Shown: positions 6,199 to 13,201, counted from the stretch's first letter. The stretch: 14,451 nucleotides of DNA from DATFDN01 sp049591635 (GCA_049591635.1 JBAWFF010000272.1:1-14451); one strand, 5' to 3'. A program made the numbers and translations. Notes: generated by a model not told the origin, from the sequence alone.

Positions 6199-7094
6199 AG
6201 GGGAATCTCCGCCTCGCGCCCGATCGCGTGCCAGCGCAGCAGCCGTATCCGCCCCGCCTGCATCAGGCGGGCACGCAGCAGCCACAACTCGATTTCGGCG
6301 ACGAGATGCGCCGCGCGGGCCGGGGTCGGGCGAGCGGCGCCGATGCCTTGCACGAGGCCGCGCCAGCCAAGGGCGGCCAGCCGTACATGGCGCTGGGTGA
6401 TGTCCTCGATCACCCTGATGTCGAACCCGAGCCGCTCCAGCGCCCCCGTCACGACCGAAGCGGTGGGCGGCATGACTCGTCGCTCGACGCGGAGCCAGTC
6501 GGCGATCGAGGTGGCGGCGATCGAGGTGCCGGCAGCCGCGTCGCCGACATCCACCACCTCGGTGATGACGAGGTTGCTTCCGGGTCGCAGCGCATCGGCG
6601 AGCGCCGGGATGATTTCGGCGGCGTCGCCAAGGCGCAGCGGTTCGAGCGCGAGCGCATGGTGGTAGTAACGCGCGGCGAATCGCGGCTTCGCGGGGTTCC
6701 ACTGTTCGATCCGCGCGCGCTTACCCAGCCCGGCTCCGGTGCAGTGCCTGGTCGCGGCGGCGACCACGGTGGCGTCGCATTCGAACCCGCCGACCCAGGT
6801 GCCGAGCCGCTCCGCAAGGCAACGCGCCGCGCCGCCAGCCCCGCCGCCGAGCAACAATACGCTGCACGCCCCCGACAGGCCGAGGGGCCGCGCCAGCCGA
6901 AGCACTTCCTCCTCCCCGCCGGGTATGCCGTGGCCGTCGCCCCAGAGCGCATCGGTGATGGCGAGCCGCTCCGGCGGCCACACCTCGCCCGGCTGCGCGC
7001 CTTGCCCACGGGAAGCGATCGCGGGGGCCGCGACGGCGGCCGGTTCGGACGGGTGCTGGCCGGGCAGCCAGTCGCGCAGGCGGGTCAGGATCAC
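6195..7094 (-). CDS. SAM-dependent methyltransferase-like protein of unknown substrate
   Basis: The 299-residue protein starts at GTG (7094-7092), six bases after an AGGGAG Shine-Dalgarno. An out-of-frame ATG overlaps the start and meets TGA at once. The fold is inferred from VLLLGGGAGGAARCLAERLG (79-98) as the SAM motif I, an acidic end of strand 2 at F-E-C-D (104-107), and a Y-H-H-A-L-A-L-E-P-L stretch (144-153) like motif II of small-molecule N- or phosphoethanolamine methyltransferases. L-R-P-G-S-N-L-V-I-T-E (169-179) is the strand-5 region. The first ~40 residues are Ala/Pro-rich and poorly ordered. The C-terminal ~45 residues are Arg/Leu-rich helices without a recognised domain. Glycine motifs are good but not exact, so activity is likely, not certain. 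It is convergent with the gloB-linked methyltransferase, sharing the TTAG stop region. Confidence 0.7.
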   Translation of the reverse strand: MILTRLRDWLPGQHPSEPAAVAAPAIASRGQGAQPGEVWPPERLAITDALWGDGHGIPGGEEEVLRLARPLGLSGACSVLLLGGGAGGAARCLAERLGTWVGGFECDATVVAAATRHCTGAGLGKRARIEQWNPAKPRFAARYYHHALALEPLRLGDAAEIIPALADALRPGSNLVITEVVDVGDAAAGTSIAATSIADWLRVERRVMPPTASVVTGALERLGFDIRVIEDITQRHVRLAALGWRGLVQGIGAARPTPARAAHLVAEIELWLLRARLMQAGRIRLLRWHAIGREAEIPL

Positions 7095-7107
7095 ATCGGC
7101 TCCCTTC

Positions 7108-7126
7108 GCCGCGCAGCTTGCGCGGC
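7108..7126. repeat. Perfect 8-bp hairpin between two minus-strand genes
   Basis: GCCGCGCA-GCT-TGCGCGGC forms a perfect 8-bp stem with a 3-nt loop. It lies 37 bp past the stop of the flavin monooxygenase gene and 14 bp before the start codon of the methyltransferase-like gene. On the minus strand no T-run follows, so intrinsic termination is weakly supported. An RNA structure reducing read-through into, or translation of, the next gene is equally possible. Confidence 0.4.
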
Positions 7127-7162
7127 AAAGGTTGACGCGGGCTTAGCGGGTCAGGCGGACGC

Positions 7163-8350
7163 TCACAGCCAGCGCGGGTTCGGCTCCATGCCGAGCATTG
7201 CCTGCCCGACCGTCTCCAGGTGCGACGCCCGGCCCTGCGCCTGCTGGCTGACCGTGTTCATGTCGCGAAACCGCCGCTCGAAGGGGCCGGAGTCGAAGAT
7301 CGCGTTGGCGCCCGCCTCGTGCCAGACGGCGTTGACCACATCGCGCGCCTGCGCGATCGCGAACGTCGACGCCTGGCGGATATCCAGGCGCTCGGCCATC
7401 GTCAGGTGTCCGCGCGCCGCGGCGCCGACCCGGGCGGCCTCCAGCATGGCAATTAGCCAGGTGCGCGCCGCGCGCAGCTTCGCATCGGAGGTGCCGATCA
7501 GGGATTGCACCATCGCGTTGTCGCGCAGCGCCGTCCGCGCCTGCGCCTGGGTCTTGACCGAGGCAAGCCGCACGAAATCGTCGAGCATGGCGCGCGCGAT
7601 GCCGAGCCCGACCGACCCGAAGCCGGAGGCATAGATGTTCGTGGTGGTGAAGCGGTAGAGCAGCCCGTCCTCGCGCCGCTCCTCCACGGTATCGCGCTCG
7701 ACCGAATAGTCGTCGGCCACGAACAGATCCTCGACCGAATACGTGTCGCTGCCAGTGCCGCGCAGGCCGAGCACCTGCCAGACGTCCTCGATGGCGGCCG
7801 TCGCGCGCGGAAACAGCATCGTGCGCTCCACCGGGCGACCTTGCTTGGTATGGCGCTGGGTGCCGTCGGCGTCGAACACTGGACAGTGCGCGCCGAGCCA
7901 CGTCGCGTGCCGGCTGCCGCTGGCGAACAACCATGTGCCGGTGACGCGCCAGCCGCCGGCGACCTTGTCCGCGCGTGCCCGCCCCCGCGCTTGCCCCCAA
8001 GCGAGCACGTCGCGCGCGCCACCGAAGATGCGCCGCGCGACGTCGGGCGCCAGATAAGCAGCGGTCATGGAGCAGCCGGAGTTTTGATTCATGCACCAGG
8101 CGGCGCTGGCGTTGCCCATTGCGATCGCCTCGACGCATTGGACGTAGGTCGCCGGCATCAACTCGGCCCCGCCCAAGGAGCGCGGCACCAGCAGCCGGAA
8201 CAGTCCCGCCGCGTGCATCGCGTGGAGTACCTCGATCGGCAGTTCGCGGCCGGCGTCGATCGCTGGACCAGCTTCCTGCAACAAGGGAATCAAACGCCGC
8301 GCGCTGTCGATGTGTTCACTGGTCGCGGGCTTGGGCACTGCTACGTCCAT
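7163..8350 (-). CDS. Flavin-dependent monooxygenase / acyl-CoA dehydrogenase family protein (group D-like)
   Basis: The 395-residue protein has the three-domain acyl-CoA dehydrogenase fold: helical N-domain (about 1-115), beta middle domain (about 118-225) and helical C-domain (about 240-390). The middle-domain pattern G-G-W-R-V-T-G-T-W-L-F-A-S-G (132-145) and the C-terminal E-A-G-A-N-A-I-F-D-S-G-P-F-E-R-R-F-R-D resemble two-component aromatic hydroxylase oxygenase subunits (HpaC2/HsaA-like, Acyl-CoA_dh_2) more than true acyl-CoA dehydrogenases. I do not see the usual acyl-CoA dehydrogenase catalytic Glu signature. Such enzymes use FMNH2 or FADH2 from a separate reductase, absent here. The ATG at 8350-8348 has GAGGGGA upstream. 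It diverges from the LLM oxidoreductase operon across 128 bp, suggesting a shared regulon. A true dehydrogenase or desulfurisation-type (DszC-like) role remains possible. Confidence 0.85.
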   Translation of the reverse strand: MDVAVPKPATSEHIDSARRLIPLLQEAGPAIDAGRELPIEVLHAMHAAGLFRLLVPRSLGGAELMPATYVQCVEAIAMGNASAAWCMNQNSGCSMTAAYLAPDVARRIFGGARDVLAWGQARGRARADKVAGGWRVTGTWLFASGSRHATWLGAHCPVFDADGTQRHTKQGRPVERTMLFPRATAAIEDVWQVLGLRGTGSDTYSVEDLFVADDYSVERDTVEERREDGLLYRFTTTNIYASGFGSVGLGIARAMLDDFVRLASVKTQAQARTALRDNAMVQSLIGTSDAKLRAARTWLIAMLEAARVGAAARGHLTMAERLDIRQASTFAIAQARDVVNAVWHEAGANAIFDSGPFERRFRDMNTVSQQAQGRASHLETVGQAMLGMEPNPRWL

Positions 8351-8396
8351 CGGCGATTCCCCTCTCGGTGCCCGACGCTACACCGTGGTTCGCCCA

Positions 8397-8416
8397 CCGG
8401 CCAAGTTGACGGCCGG
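8397..8416. repeat. Inverted repeat over the candidate LLM -35 box (possible operator)
   Basis: CCGGCC - 8 bp - GGCCGG, perfect 6-bp arms, brackets the TTGAC of the candidate plus-strand promoter. It lies midway between the divergent flavin monooxygenase and LLM operons. The arms are GC-only and could be chance, but the placement fits a regulator acting on both directions. No regulator gene is nearby. Confidence 0.3.
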
Positions 8417-8434
8417 CTCCGGGCGCGTGCTACT
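8406..8434 (+). promoter_or_regulatory. Candidate promoter of the LLM oxidoreductase - hydrolase operon
   Basis: TTGACG (8406-8411), 17-bp spacer, then GCTACT (8429-8434). The -35 is strong; the -10 has three of six matches, common in GC-rich alphaproteobacteria. The predicted start near 8441 gives a leader of about 38 nt. A weaker reverse pair for the divergent gene (TTGGCC at 8404-8399, TGTAGC at 8382-8377, 16-bp spacer) overlaps the same region. Confidence 0.35.
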
Positions 8435-8478
8435 TGCCGATGCCCCCGCGCGGGCCGCGCAACGGTCGGAGACCTGCC

Positions 8479-9759
8479 ATGAAGCTGATGTGGTTTCACC
8501 TGATGCCGTATACCGAGCTGCCGGACGATTTCCGTGACAAGCATCCGTCGGTATGGGTCGATATCCATTCGTCGCTGTTCGATCCGAAGCGCGCGCATCT
8601 GATGTACAACGACTTCATGGACGAGCTGGAATACGCCGCCGATTGCGGGTTCGACGCGGTCTGCGTGAACGAGCACCACTCCAACGGCTACGGCCTGATG
8701 CCGTCGCCCAATCTGATCGCGTCATCGCTCGCCCGACGCACCACCGACACCGCGATCTGCGTGATGGGCAACTCGCTCGCGCTCTACAATCCACCGACGC
8801 GGGTCGCCGAGGAGTTCGCGATGATCGACGTGATCTCCGGCGGCCGGCTGATCGCCGGGTTTCCGGTCGGCACGCCGATGGACACGTGCTACGTCTATGG
8901 CCAGAATCCGTCGATGCTGCGCGAGCGTTATCACGAGGCGCATGATCTCGTGGTGCGTGCCTGGACCGATCCGGACACGTTCGCCTTCAACGGCCGCTTC
9001 AATCAGCAGCGCTACGTCAACATCTGGCCACGCCCGGTGCAGCGCCCGCATCCGCCGATCTGGGTTCCCGGCGGCGGCTCGGTGGAGACGTGGCAGTGGT
9101 GCGCCGAGATGGACTACGTCTACTGCTACCTGTCCTATTACGGCTACAAGGCCGGCAAGGCGACGATGGACGGGTTCTGGGCCGAGATGTCGCGGCTCGG
9201 CAAGGACCGCAATCCGTACCAGGCCGGGTTCCTGCAATTCATCGGCGTCGGCGAGAGCCGCCAGCACGCCTATGATTTGTATGGTGAAGCCGCCGAGTAT
9301 TTCTATGGGCGTTGCCTGCACGTCGATCCGCGCTTCGCGGTGCCGCCGGGCTACATCTCCGAAGGCAGCCAGCGCGCCGGCATCGAGAGCCAGATCAAGC
9401 AGGCGGCGGATGCGAACGTGCGCGGCAAGGGCACCGGCGAGCGCATGGCCTCGGTCGCGCGCGACATGGAGGCGATCGTCGACAAGGGCTACGTCATCAT
9501 CGGCAGCCCCGATGAGGTCGCCGAACAGCTCCGCGAGGTCGCGACCAGTCTGAACGTCGGCCACCTGATGCTGCTGCTGCAATTCGGCAACATGGGCAAG
9601 GAACTGGCGAAGTACAACACCAAGCTGTTCGCCGAGCAGGTCATGCCGAGGATGAAGGATCTGTTCTCCGAGTGGGAAGACCGCTGGTGGCCGAAGCCGA
9701 TGGACGCGCACAGCCGTGCCGCGGTGCCCGCCTTCATGCCGCGCCTGGCGGCGGAGTGA
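8479..9759 (+). CDS. LLM-class flavin-dependent oxidoreductase (bacterial luciferase-like monooxygenase)
   Basis: The 426-residue TIM-barrel flavoprotein belongs to the luciferase-like monooxygenase superfamily. Visible marks are V-N-E-H-H (63-67), with the conserved Glu-His-His at the active site, the flavin-phosphate region I-S-G-G-R-L-I-A-G-F (119-128), and W-P-R-P-V-Q-R-P-H-P-P-I-W-V-P-G-G-G in the middle, typical of the family. At 426 residues it is longer than short LLM proteins (~330) and carries an aromatic/charged C-terminal tail (W-E-D-R-W-W-P-K-P). The ATG at 8479 has GGAGA six bases upstream. Members oxidise aldehydes, ketones (Baeyer-Villiger), alkanes, sulfonates or aminopolycarboxylates with reduced flavin from a partner reductase, or use F420 in actinobacteria. 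The substrate is unknown. It is first gene of an operon with two hydrolases, the next starting 4 bp after its stop. Confidence 0.93.
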   Translation: MKLMWFHLMPYTELPDDFRDKHPSVWVDIHSSLFDPKRAHLMYNDFMDELEYAADCGFDAVCVNEHHSNGYGLMPSPNLIASSLARRTTDTAICVMGNSLALYNPPTRVAEEFAMIDVISGGRLIAGFPVGTPMDTCYVYGQNPSMLRERYHEAHDLVVRAWTDPDTFAFNGRFNQQRYVNIWPRPVQRPHPPIWVPGGGSVETWQWCAEMDYVYCYLSYYGYKAGKATMDGFWAEMSRLGKDRNPYQAGFLQFIGVGESRQHAYDLYGEAAEYFYGRCLHVDPRFAVPPGYISEGSQRAGIESQIKQAADANVRGKGTGERMASVARDMEAIVDKGYVIIGSPDEVAEQLREVATSLNVGHLMLLLQFGNMGKELAKYNTKLFAEQVMPRMKDLFSEWEDRWWPKPMDAHSRAAVPAFMPRLAAE

Positions 9760-9763
9760 GGCG

Positions 9764-10549
9764 GTGAGCGAACCCGAGACGTCCACCATCGAAGTCAACG
9801 GCTTTCCCACCCGCGTCTGGCGCAAGGGCAGCGGGCCCGTGCTCGGCTTCCTCGCCGGCTTCGGCGGGCTGCCGCGTTGGATACCGTTCCTCGATCACCT
9901 GGCCGAGACGCGGACCGTGATCGTGCCGTCGCTGCCGGGATTCCCCGGCGGCGATCGTGGGCACACGGTGCTCGACACGCATCTCGACTGGCTGCTCGCG
10001 GCGCGCGCCATCCTTGATCGGGCGGGGCTGCGAGGCGCCGACCTCGCCGGCAGCTCGGTCGGCGGTTCGCTGGTCGCCGAGGTCGCCGCGCTCTGGCCGC
10101 ATGAGGTCGGTCGGATCGCGCTGATCGCCCCGTTCGGGCTGTTCGACGAGAAAACCCCGGCGACCGATCCGTGGGCGCAGCGCGCCGACGACGTTCCCGG
10201 CCTGCTGTGCGCCGACCCGGAGATCTGGAAGGCGCTGAAGACCGCGCCCGAAGGCGCCAATTCGATCGAGTGGCCGATCGAGCAGACGCGGGCGAGCGAG
10301 GCGGCGGCGCGCATCTTCTGGCCGCTCGGCAACACCAAGATCGAGAAGCGGCTGGGACTGATCGAGGCGCCGACATTGCTGATCTGGGGCGAGCAGGACC
10401 GGATCATGCCGCGCGCCTACGCCGAGATATTCCGTGCCGGGATCAAGGGCAAGACGGAGCTGCGGGTCATTCCCGGTGCCGGCCACCTCGCCGAACTGGA
10501 TCAACCGAAAGCGGTCGCCGAGGCGATCATTGGATGGATGAAGCCATGA
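9764..10549 (+). CDS. Alpha/beta-fold hydrolase
   Basis: The 261-residue hydrolase has a clear catalytic triad: nucleophile Ser98 in G-S-S-V-G-G (elbow 96-101), Asp212 in W-G-E-Q-D-R, and His241 in G-A-G-H-L-A-E-L. The oxyanion region is F-L-A-G-F-G-G (29-35). The layout is that of the meta-cleavage-product hydrolase / esterase / lactonase branch. It starts at GTG 9764, supported by GGAG inside the end of the LLM gene (9753-9756). An upstream ATG in frame (9716) lies within LLM coding sequence and is less likely. It is 4 bp after the LLM stop and overlaps the next hydrolase by ATGA, so the three are one unit. A reasonable role is hydrolysis of an ester, lactone or C-C bond made by the LLM oxygenase (inference). 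Confidence 0.92.
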   Translation: MSEPETSTIEVNGFPTRVWRKGSGPVLGFLAGFGGLPRWIPFLDHLAETRTVIVPSLPGFPGGDRGHTVLDTHLDWLLAARAILDRAGLRGADLAGSSVGGSLVAEVAALWPHEVGRIALIAPFGLFDEKTPATDPWAQRADDVPGLLCADPEIWKALKTAPEGANSIEWPIEQTRASEAAARIFWPLGNTKIEKRLGLIEAPTLLIWGEQDRIMPRAYAEIFRAGIKGKTELRVIPGAGHLAELDQPKAVAEAIIGWMKP

Positions 10550-11487
10550 CCCTCGATCCGGACACGATGATCGTCCTCGACATGATGCGCGCCGCCAATC
10601 GGCCGGCGTTCGAGACGCTCAGCCCCGCCGAGGCGCGCACCGCCTATGCGGCGAGCCGGGCGATCTTGCAGCCCGATCCCGAGGAGGTCGCCGAGGCGCG
10701 CGACATGAGCGTGCCGGGACCGCTGGGCGATATTCCGATCCGCGCGTATCGTCCGCTGGGCGCATCGGAAACTGAGGTGCTGCCCGTCCTGGTCTATTAC
10801 CACGGCGGCGGTTGGCTGCTCGGTGGCCTCGAGTCACACGACGTCGTCTGCCGCCGGCTCGGGAACCTCGCGCGCTGCGCCGTCGTCTCGGTCGATTACC
10901 GGATGGCGCCGGAGCACAAATTCCCCGCCGCCGTGCAAGACAGCGCCGCGGCGACAGCGTGGGTCATCGCCAATGCCGCGCAATTGCGGATTGATCCGCG
11001 CCGCGTTGCGGTCGGTGGCGATTCGGCGGGCGGCAATCTCGCCGCCGTGATGGCGCTGATGGCGCGCGACGGCGACCTGCCACCGCTGGTGTTCCAGCTC
11101 CTGGTCTATCCGGGCACCGACATGATGATGGTCACGGTATCCTCGCAAACGGTGCGCGAGGGCGTGCCGCTGACCAGCGCCACCATGAAGTGGTTCGTCG
11201 ACCATTACATGCGAGACGATTCCGACCGGCTGGACTGGCGCGCCTCGCCGTTGCGCGCCGCCAGCCTCGCCGGCACCGCGCCCGCGATGGTGATAACCGC
11301 GAGCGCCGATCCGCTGCGCGACGAGGGCATCGCCTATGCGGAACGGCTGGAGCGCGAGGGCGTGCGCGTCAAGCTGCTGCACTTCTCCGACCAGGTCCAC
11401 GGCTTCCTCAGCATGGGCAAGATCATCCGCGCCTCGGACGTGTCGATGCACATGATGGCAGCGGCGCTGCGGCAGGCGTTCGCCTGA
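10546..11487 (+). CDS. HSL-family (family IV) alpha/beta hydrolase / carboxylesterase
   Basis: The 313-residue protein is a hormone-sensitive-lipase-type esterase. The oxyanion-hole motif Y-H-G-G-G-W is at 85-90, the nucleophile elbow G-D-S-A-G-G at 158-163 (Ser160), Asp255 in S-A-D-P-L-R-D and His285 in Q-V-H-G-F. D-Y-R-M-A-P-E-H (117-124) is the conserved family stretch. An N-terminal helical cap of ~45 residues is present, and no signal peptide is seen, so it acts in the cytoplasm. The start at ATG 10546 overlaps the preceding TGA (10547-10549). An in-frame ATG at 10534 would add four residues. It is the second, sequence-unrelated hydrolase in the operon, implying two ester-type bonds or successive steps. 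It ends 3 bp from the convergent SDR stop. Confidence 0.94.
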   Translation: MTLDPDTMIVLDMMRAANRPAFETLSPAEARTAYAASRAILQPDPEEVAEARDMSVPGPLGDIPIRAYRPLGASETEVLPVLVYYHGGGWLLGGLESHDVVCRRLGNLARCAVVSVDYRMAPEHKFPAAVQDSAAATAWVIANAAQLRIDPRRVAVGGDSAGGNLAAVMALMARDGDLPPLVFQLLVYPGTDMMMVTVSSQTVREGVPLTSATMKWFVDHYMRDDSDRLDWRASPLRAASLAGTAPAMVITASADPLRDEGIAYAERLEREGVRVKLLHFSDQVHGFLSMGKIIRASDVSMHMMAAALRQAFA

Positions 11488-11490
11488 TGC

Positions 11491-12228
11491 TCACACGTGC
11501 TGGCCGCCGTCGATGCACATCTCGGAACCGGTGATGTAGCGGGCGCCGTCCGAGCACAGGAAGAACAGCAGCTCGGCGACCTCGTTCGGCTGGCCCATGC
11601 GGCGCATCGGGATTTGGCGTTCCACGATGTCGTCGGTGCCGGGCGACAGGATGGAGGTCTCGATCTCGCCGGGCGACACCGCGTTGACCCGCACCCCGCT
11701 GCCGCCCAGTTCGCTCGCCATCTCCCGCGTCAGCGCGCCGAGCGCGGCCTTGGAACACGCGTAGGCGGCGGAGGCGAAGGGATGGACGCGGGCGCTGACG
11801 ATCGAGGTGATGTTCACCACGGAACCGCGCGAGGCGATCAGATGGTCCTTCAGTCCCTGCATCAGCGCGATCGGCGCGAACAGGTTGACGTTGAAGACGT
11901 GCATCCAGTCGGAGTACGGCATCTCCAGGCTGGGCATCTTCGCCCCGGTGGCGGTCTTCGGCGACACGGCGGCGTTGTTGATCAGCGCGTCCAACCGCCC
12001 CTCGGCGATGTCGCGGATGCGCGGGATCGCCGCGTGGACCTTGGAAATATCGGATAGGTCCAACTGGATGTGGTTGCGCGCGCCACCCTCCCACGGGCAA
12101 CGCGGATCGAACGGCTGGCGGGAGATCGTCAGCACGCGCCAGCCGCCGTCGCTGAAGCGCTTCACCGCGGCATGGCCGATGCCGCGGCTCGCGCCGGTCA
12201 GCAGGAGGACGGGCTGGCCGTCGCCCAT
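11491..12228 (-). CDS. SDR-family oxidoreductase
   Basis: The 245-residue classical SDR has TGASRGIG at 11-18, N-N-A-A at 84-87, Asn115, and the catalytic triad Ser142, Tyr156, Lys160 (Y-A-C-S-K). C-I-D-G-G (238-242) is the usual C-terminal end. Arg15 in the glycine motif and S-R at 36-37 after the second strand suggest NADP(H) preference (family rule). Its ATG (12228-12226) shares one base with the TGA of the FAH-family hydrolase gene (TGATG), so the two are co-translated. Context suggests an alcohol/ketone step next to acid-sugar breakdown, for example an additional hydroxy-acid or sugar dehydrogenase. The sequence alone does not name the substrate. It runs convergent to the esterase gene with a 3-bp gap. 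Confidence 0.93.
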   Translation of the reverse strand: MGDGQPVLLLTGASRGIGHAAVKRFSDGGWRVLTISRQPFDPRCPWEGGARNHIQLDLSDISKVHAAIPRIRDIAEGRLDALINNAAVSPKTATGAKMPSLEMPYSDWMHVFNVNLFAPIALMQGLKDHLIASRGSVVNITSIVSARVHPFASAAYACSKAALGALTREMASELGGSGVRVNAVSPGEIETSILSPGTDDIVERQIPMRRMGQPNEVAELLFFLCSDGARYITGSEMCIDGGQHV

Positions 12229-13073
12229 CAGCCCTCCACGATACGTTGCGTCTGCACGCCGAGGCCCTCGACCGACAACCGCATTGTCTGGCCGATCTTA
12301 AGGTAGATCGGCTGCGGCTTCTTGCCCATGCCGACGCCGGGGGGCGTGCCGGTGGAGATGATGTCGCCGGGGTGCAGCGTGATGAAGTGGCTGACGTAGC
12401 TGACCAGCTTGCGGCAATCGAAGATCATGGTCTTCGTCGTGCCGTCCTGCATCTTCTTGCCGTCCACCTCGCACCACAGGCGCAAATTCTGCGGGTCGGG
12501 CACCTCGTCCTTCGTCACCATCCACGGGCCGGTCGGACCGAACGTGTCGCAGCCCTTGCCCTTGTCCCAGGTGCCCGCGCGTTCGATCTGGAACTCGCGC
12601 TCGCTCACGTCGTTGCAGACGCAATAGCCGGCGACGTGGTCCATCGCCTCGTTCTCGGGCACATAATGGGCGCGCTTGCCGATCACGATGCCAAGCTCCA
12701 CCTCCCAGTCGAGCTTGGTCGCGCCGCGCGGCAGCTTCACGTCGTCGTTCGGCCCGCAATAGGCGGAGAGCGCTTTCAGGAAGACGATCGGCTCCTTGGG
12801 GATCGCGGCACCAGTCTCGGCGGCATGGTCGGCGTAGTTGAGGCCGATGCAGACGAAGTTCAGCGGGCGGGCGACGCAGGGGCCGAGGCGGGCGGAGGCG
12901 TCGACCTTGGGCAGCGTCTTCGGGTCGATCCCGCGCAGCATCGCGAGCGCCGCATCCGACAGCGCGAAGCCGTCGATGTCGCGCACCGCCGAGGACAGAC
13001 AGCGGATGGCACCCTGGGCATCGAGCATCGCGGGCTTCTCGGCGCCGGACGGGCCGTAGCGGAGCAGTTTCAT
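12228..13073 (-). CDS. FAH-family hydrolase, probable 2,4-diketo-3-deoxy-L-fuconate/L-rhamnonate hydrolase
   Basis: The 281-residue fumarylacetoacetate-hydrolase-fold enzyme has metal ligands in D-W-E-V-E-L-G (Glu124, Glu126) and Asp155 in N-D-V-S-E-R-E. It also carries D-K-G-K-G-C-D-T-F-G-P-T-G-P-W (170-184) and G-D-I-I-S-T-G-T-P-P-G-V-G (236-248), all family hallmarks. The N-terminus (M-K-L-L-R-Y-G) and overall pattern match the proteins that cleave 2,4-diketo-3-deoxy acid sugars to pyruvate and L-lactate. Many databases call this family ureidoglycolate lyase or 2-keto-4-pentenoate hydratase, which is less likely here. The neighbouring gene at 13223 looks like the dehydrogenase that makes this substrate. 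ATG 13073 is fixed by a near-perfect Shine-Dalgarno eight bases upstream. It overlaps the downstream SDR by one base. Confidence 0.92.
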   Translation of the reverse strand: MKLLRYGPSGAEKPAMLDAQGAIRCLSSAVRDIDGFALSDAALAMLRGIDPKTLPKVDASARLGPCVARPLNFVCIGLNYADHAAETGAAIPKEPIVFLKALSAYCGPNDDVKLPRGATKLDWEVELGIVIGKRAHYVPENEAMDHVAGYCVCNDVSEREFQIERAGTWDKGKGCDTFGPTGPWMVTKDEVPDPQNLRLWCEVDGKKMQDGTTKTMIFDCRKLVSYVSHFITLHPGDIISTGTPPGVGMGKKPQPIYLKIGQTMRLSVEGLGVQTQRIVEG

Positions 13074-13081
13074 GGATTGCG

Positions 13082-13090
13082 TTCCTCCTT
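13082..13090 (-). promoter_or_regulatory. Strong Shine-Dalgarno of the FAH-family gene
   Basis: The minus strand reads AAGGAGGAA, almost fully complementary to the 16S rRNA tail, eight bases before the ATG at 13073-13071. It sets the start against an in-frame ATG at 13106 that would add 11 residues. Confidence 0.75.
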
Positions 13091-13111
13091 CGGGCCCAAT
13101 CGTCAACCAGT

Positions 13112-13201
13112 ACCGTCATGCCCGGGCTTGTCCCGGGTATCCACGTCTTTACTTGCGGCCTGGAAGACGTGGATGGCCGGGACAAGCCCGACCATTACGG
13201 T
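13112..13201. repeat. REP-like paired-hairpin palindromic element, copy 2
   Basis: Arms 13112-13149 and 13164-13201 are 38-nt inverted repeats with 5 mismatches around a 14-nt centre. Each arm has its own internal hairpin (CCCGGG-CTTGT-CCCGGG on the left, CGGG-ACAAG-CCCG on the right). Read on the minus strand, the centre (CCACGTCTTCC, GGCCGCAAG, AAAGACGTGG) matches the centre of copy 1 at 1448-1529, so it is the same element in the other orientation. The arm cores differ between copies but stay self-complementary within each copy. It lies between the dehydrogenase stop (13223) and the FAH-gene Shine-Dalgarno. It could therefore separate expression of the two genes. Confidence 0.85.

Noticed and set aside
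8445..8454. Palindrome CCCGCGCGGG upstream of the LLM gene
   Set aside because: It is short, GC-only and expected by chance in this composition.
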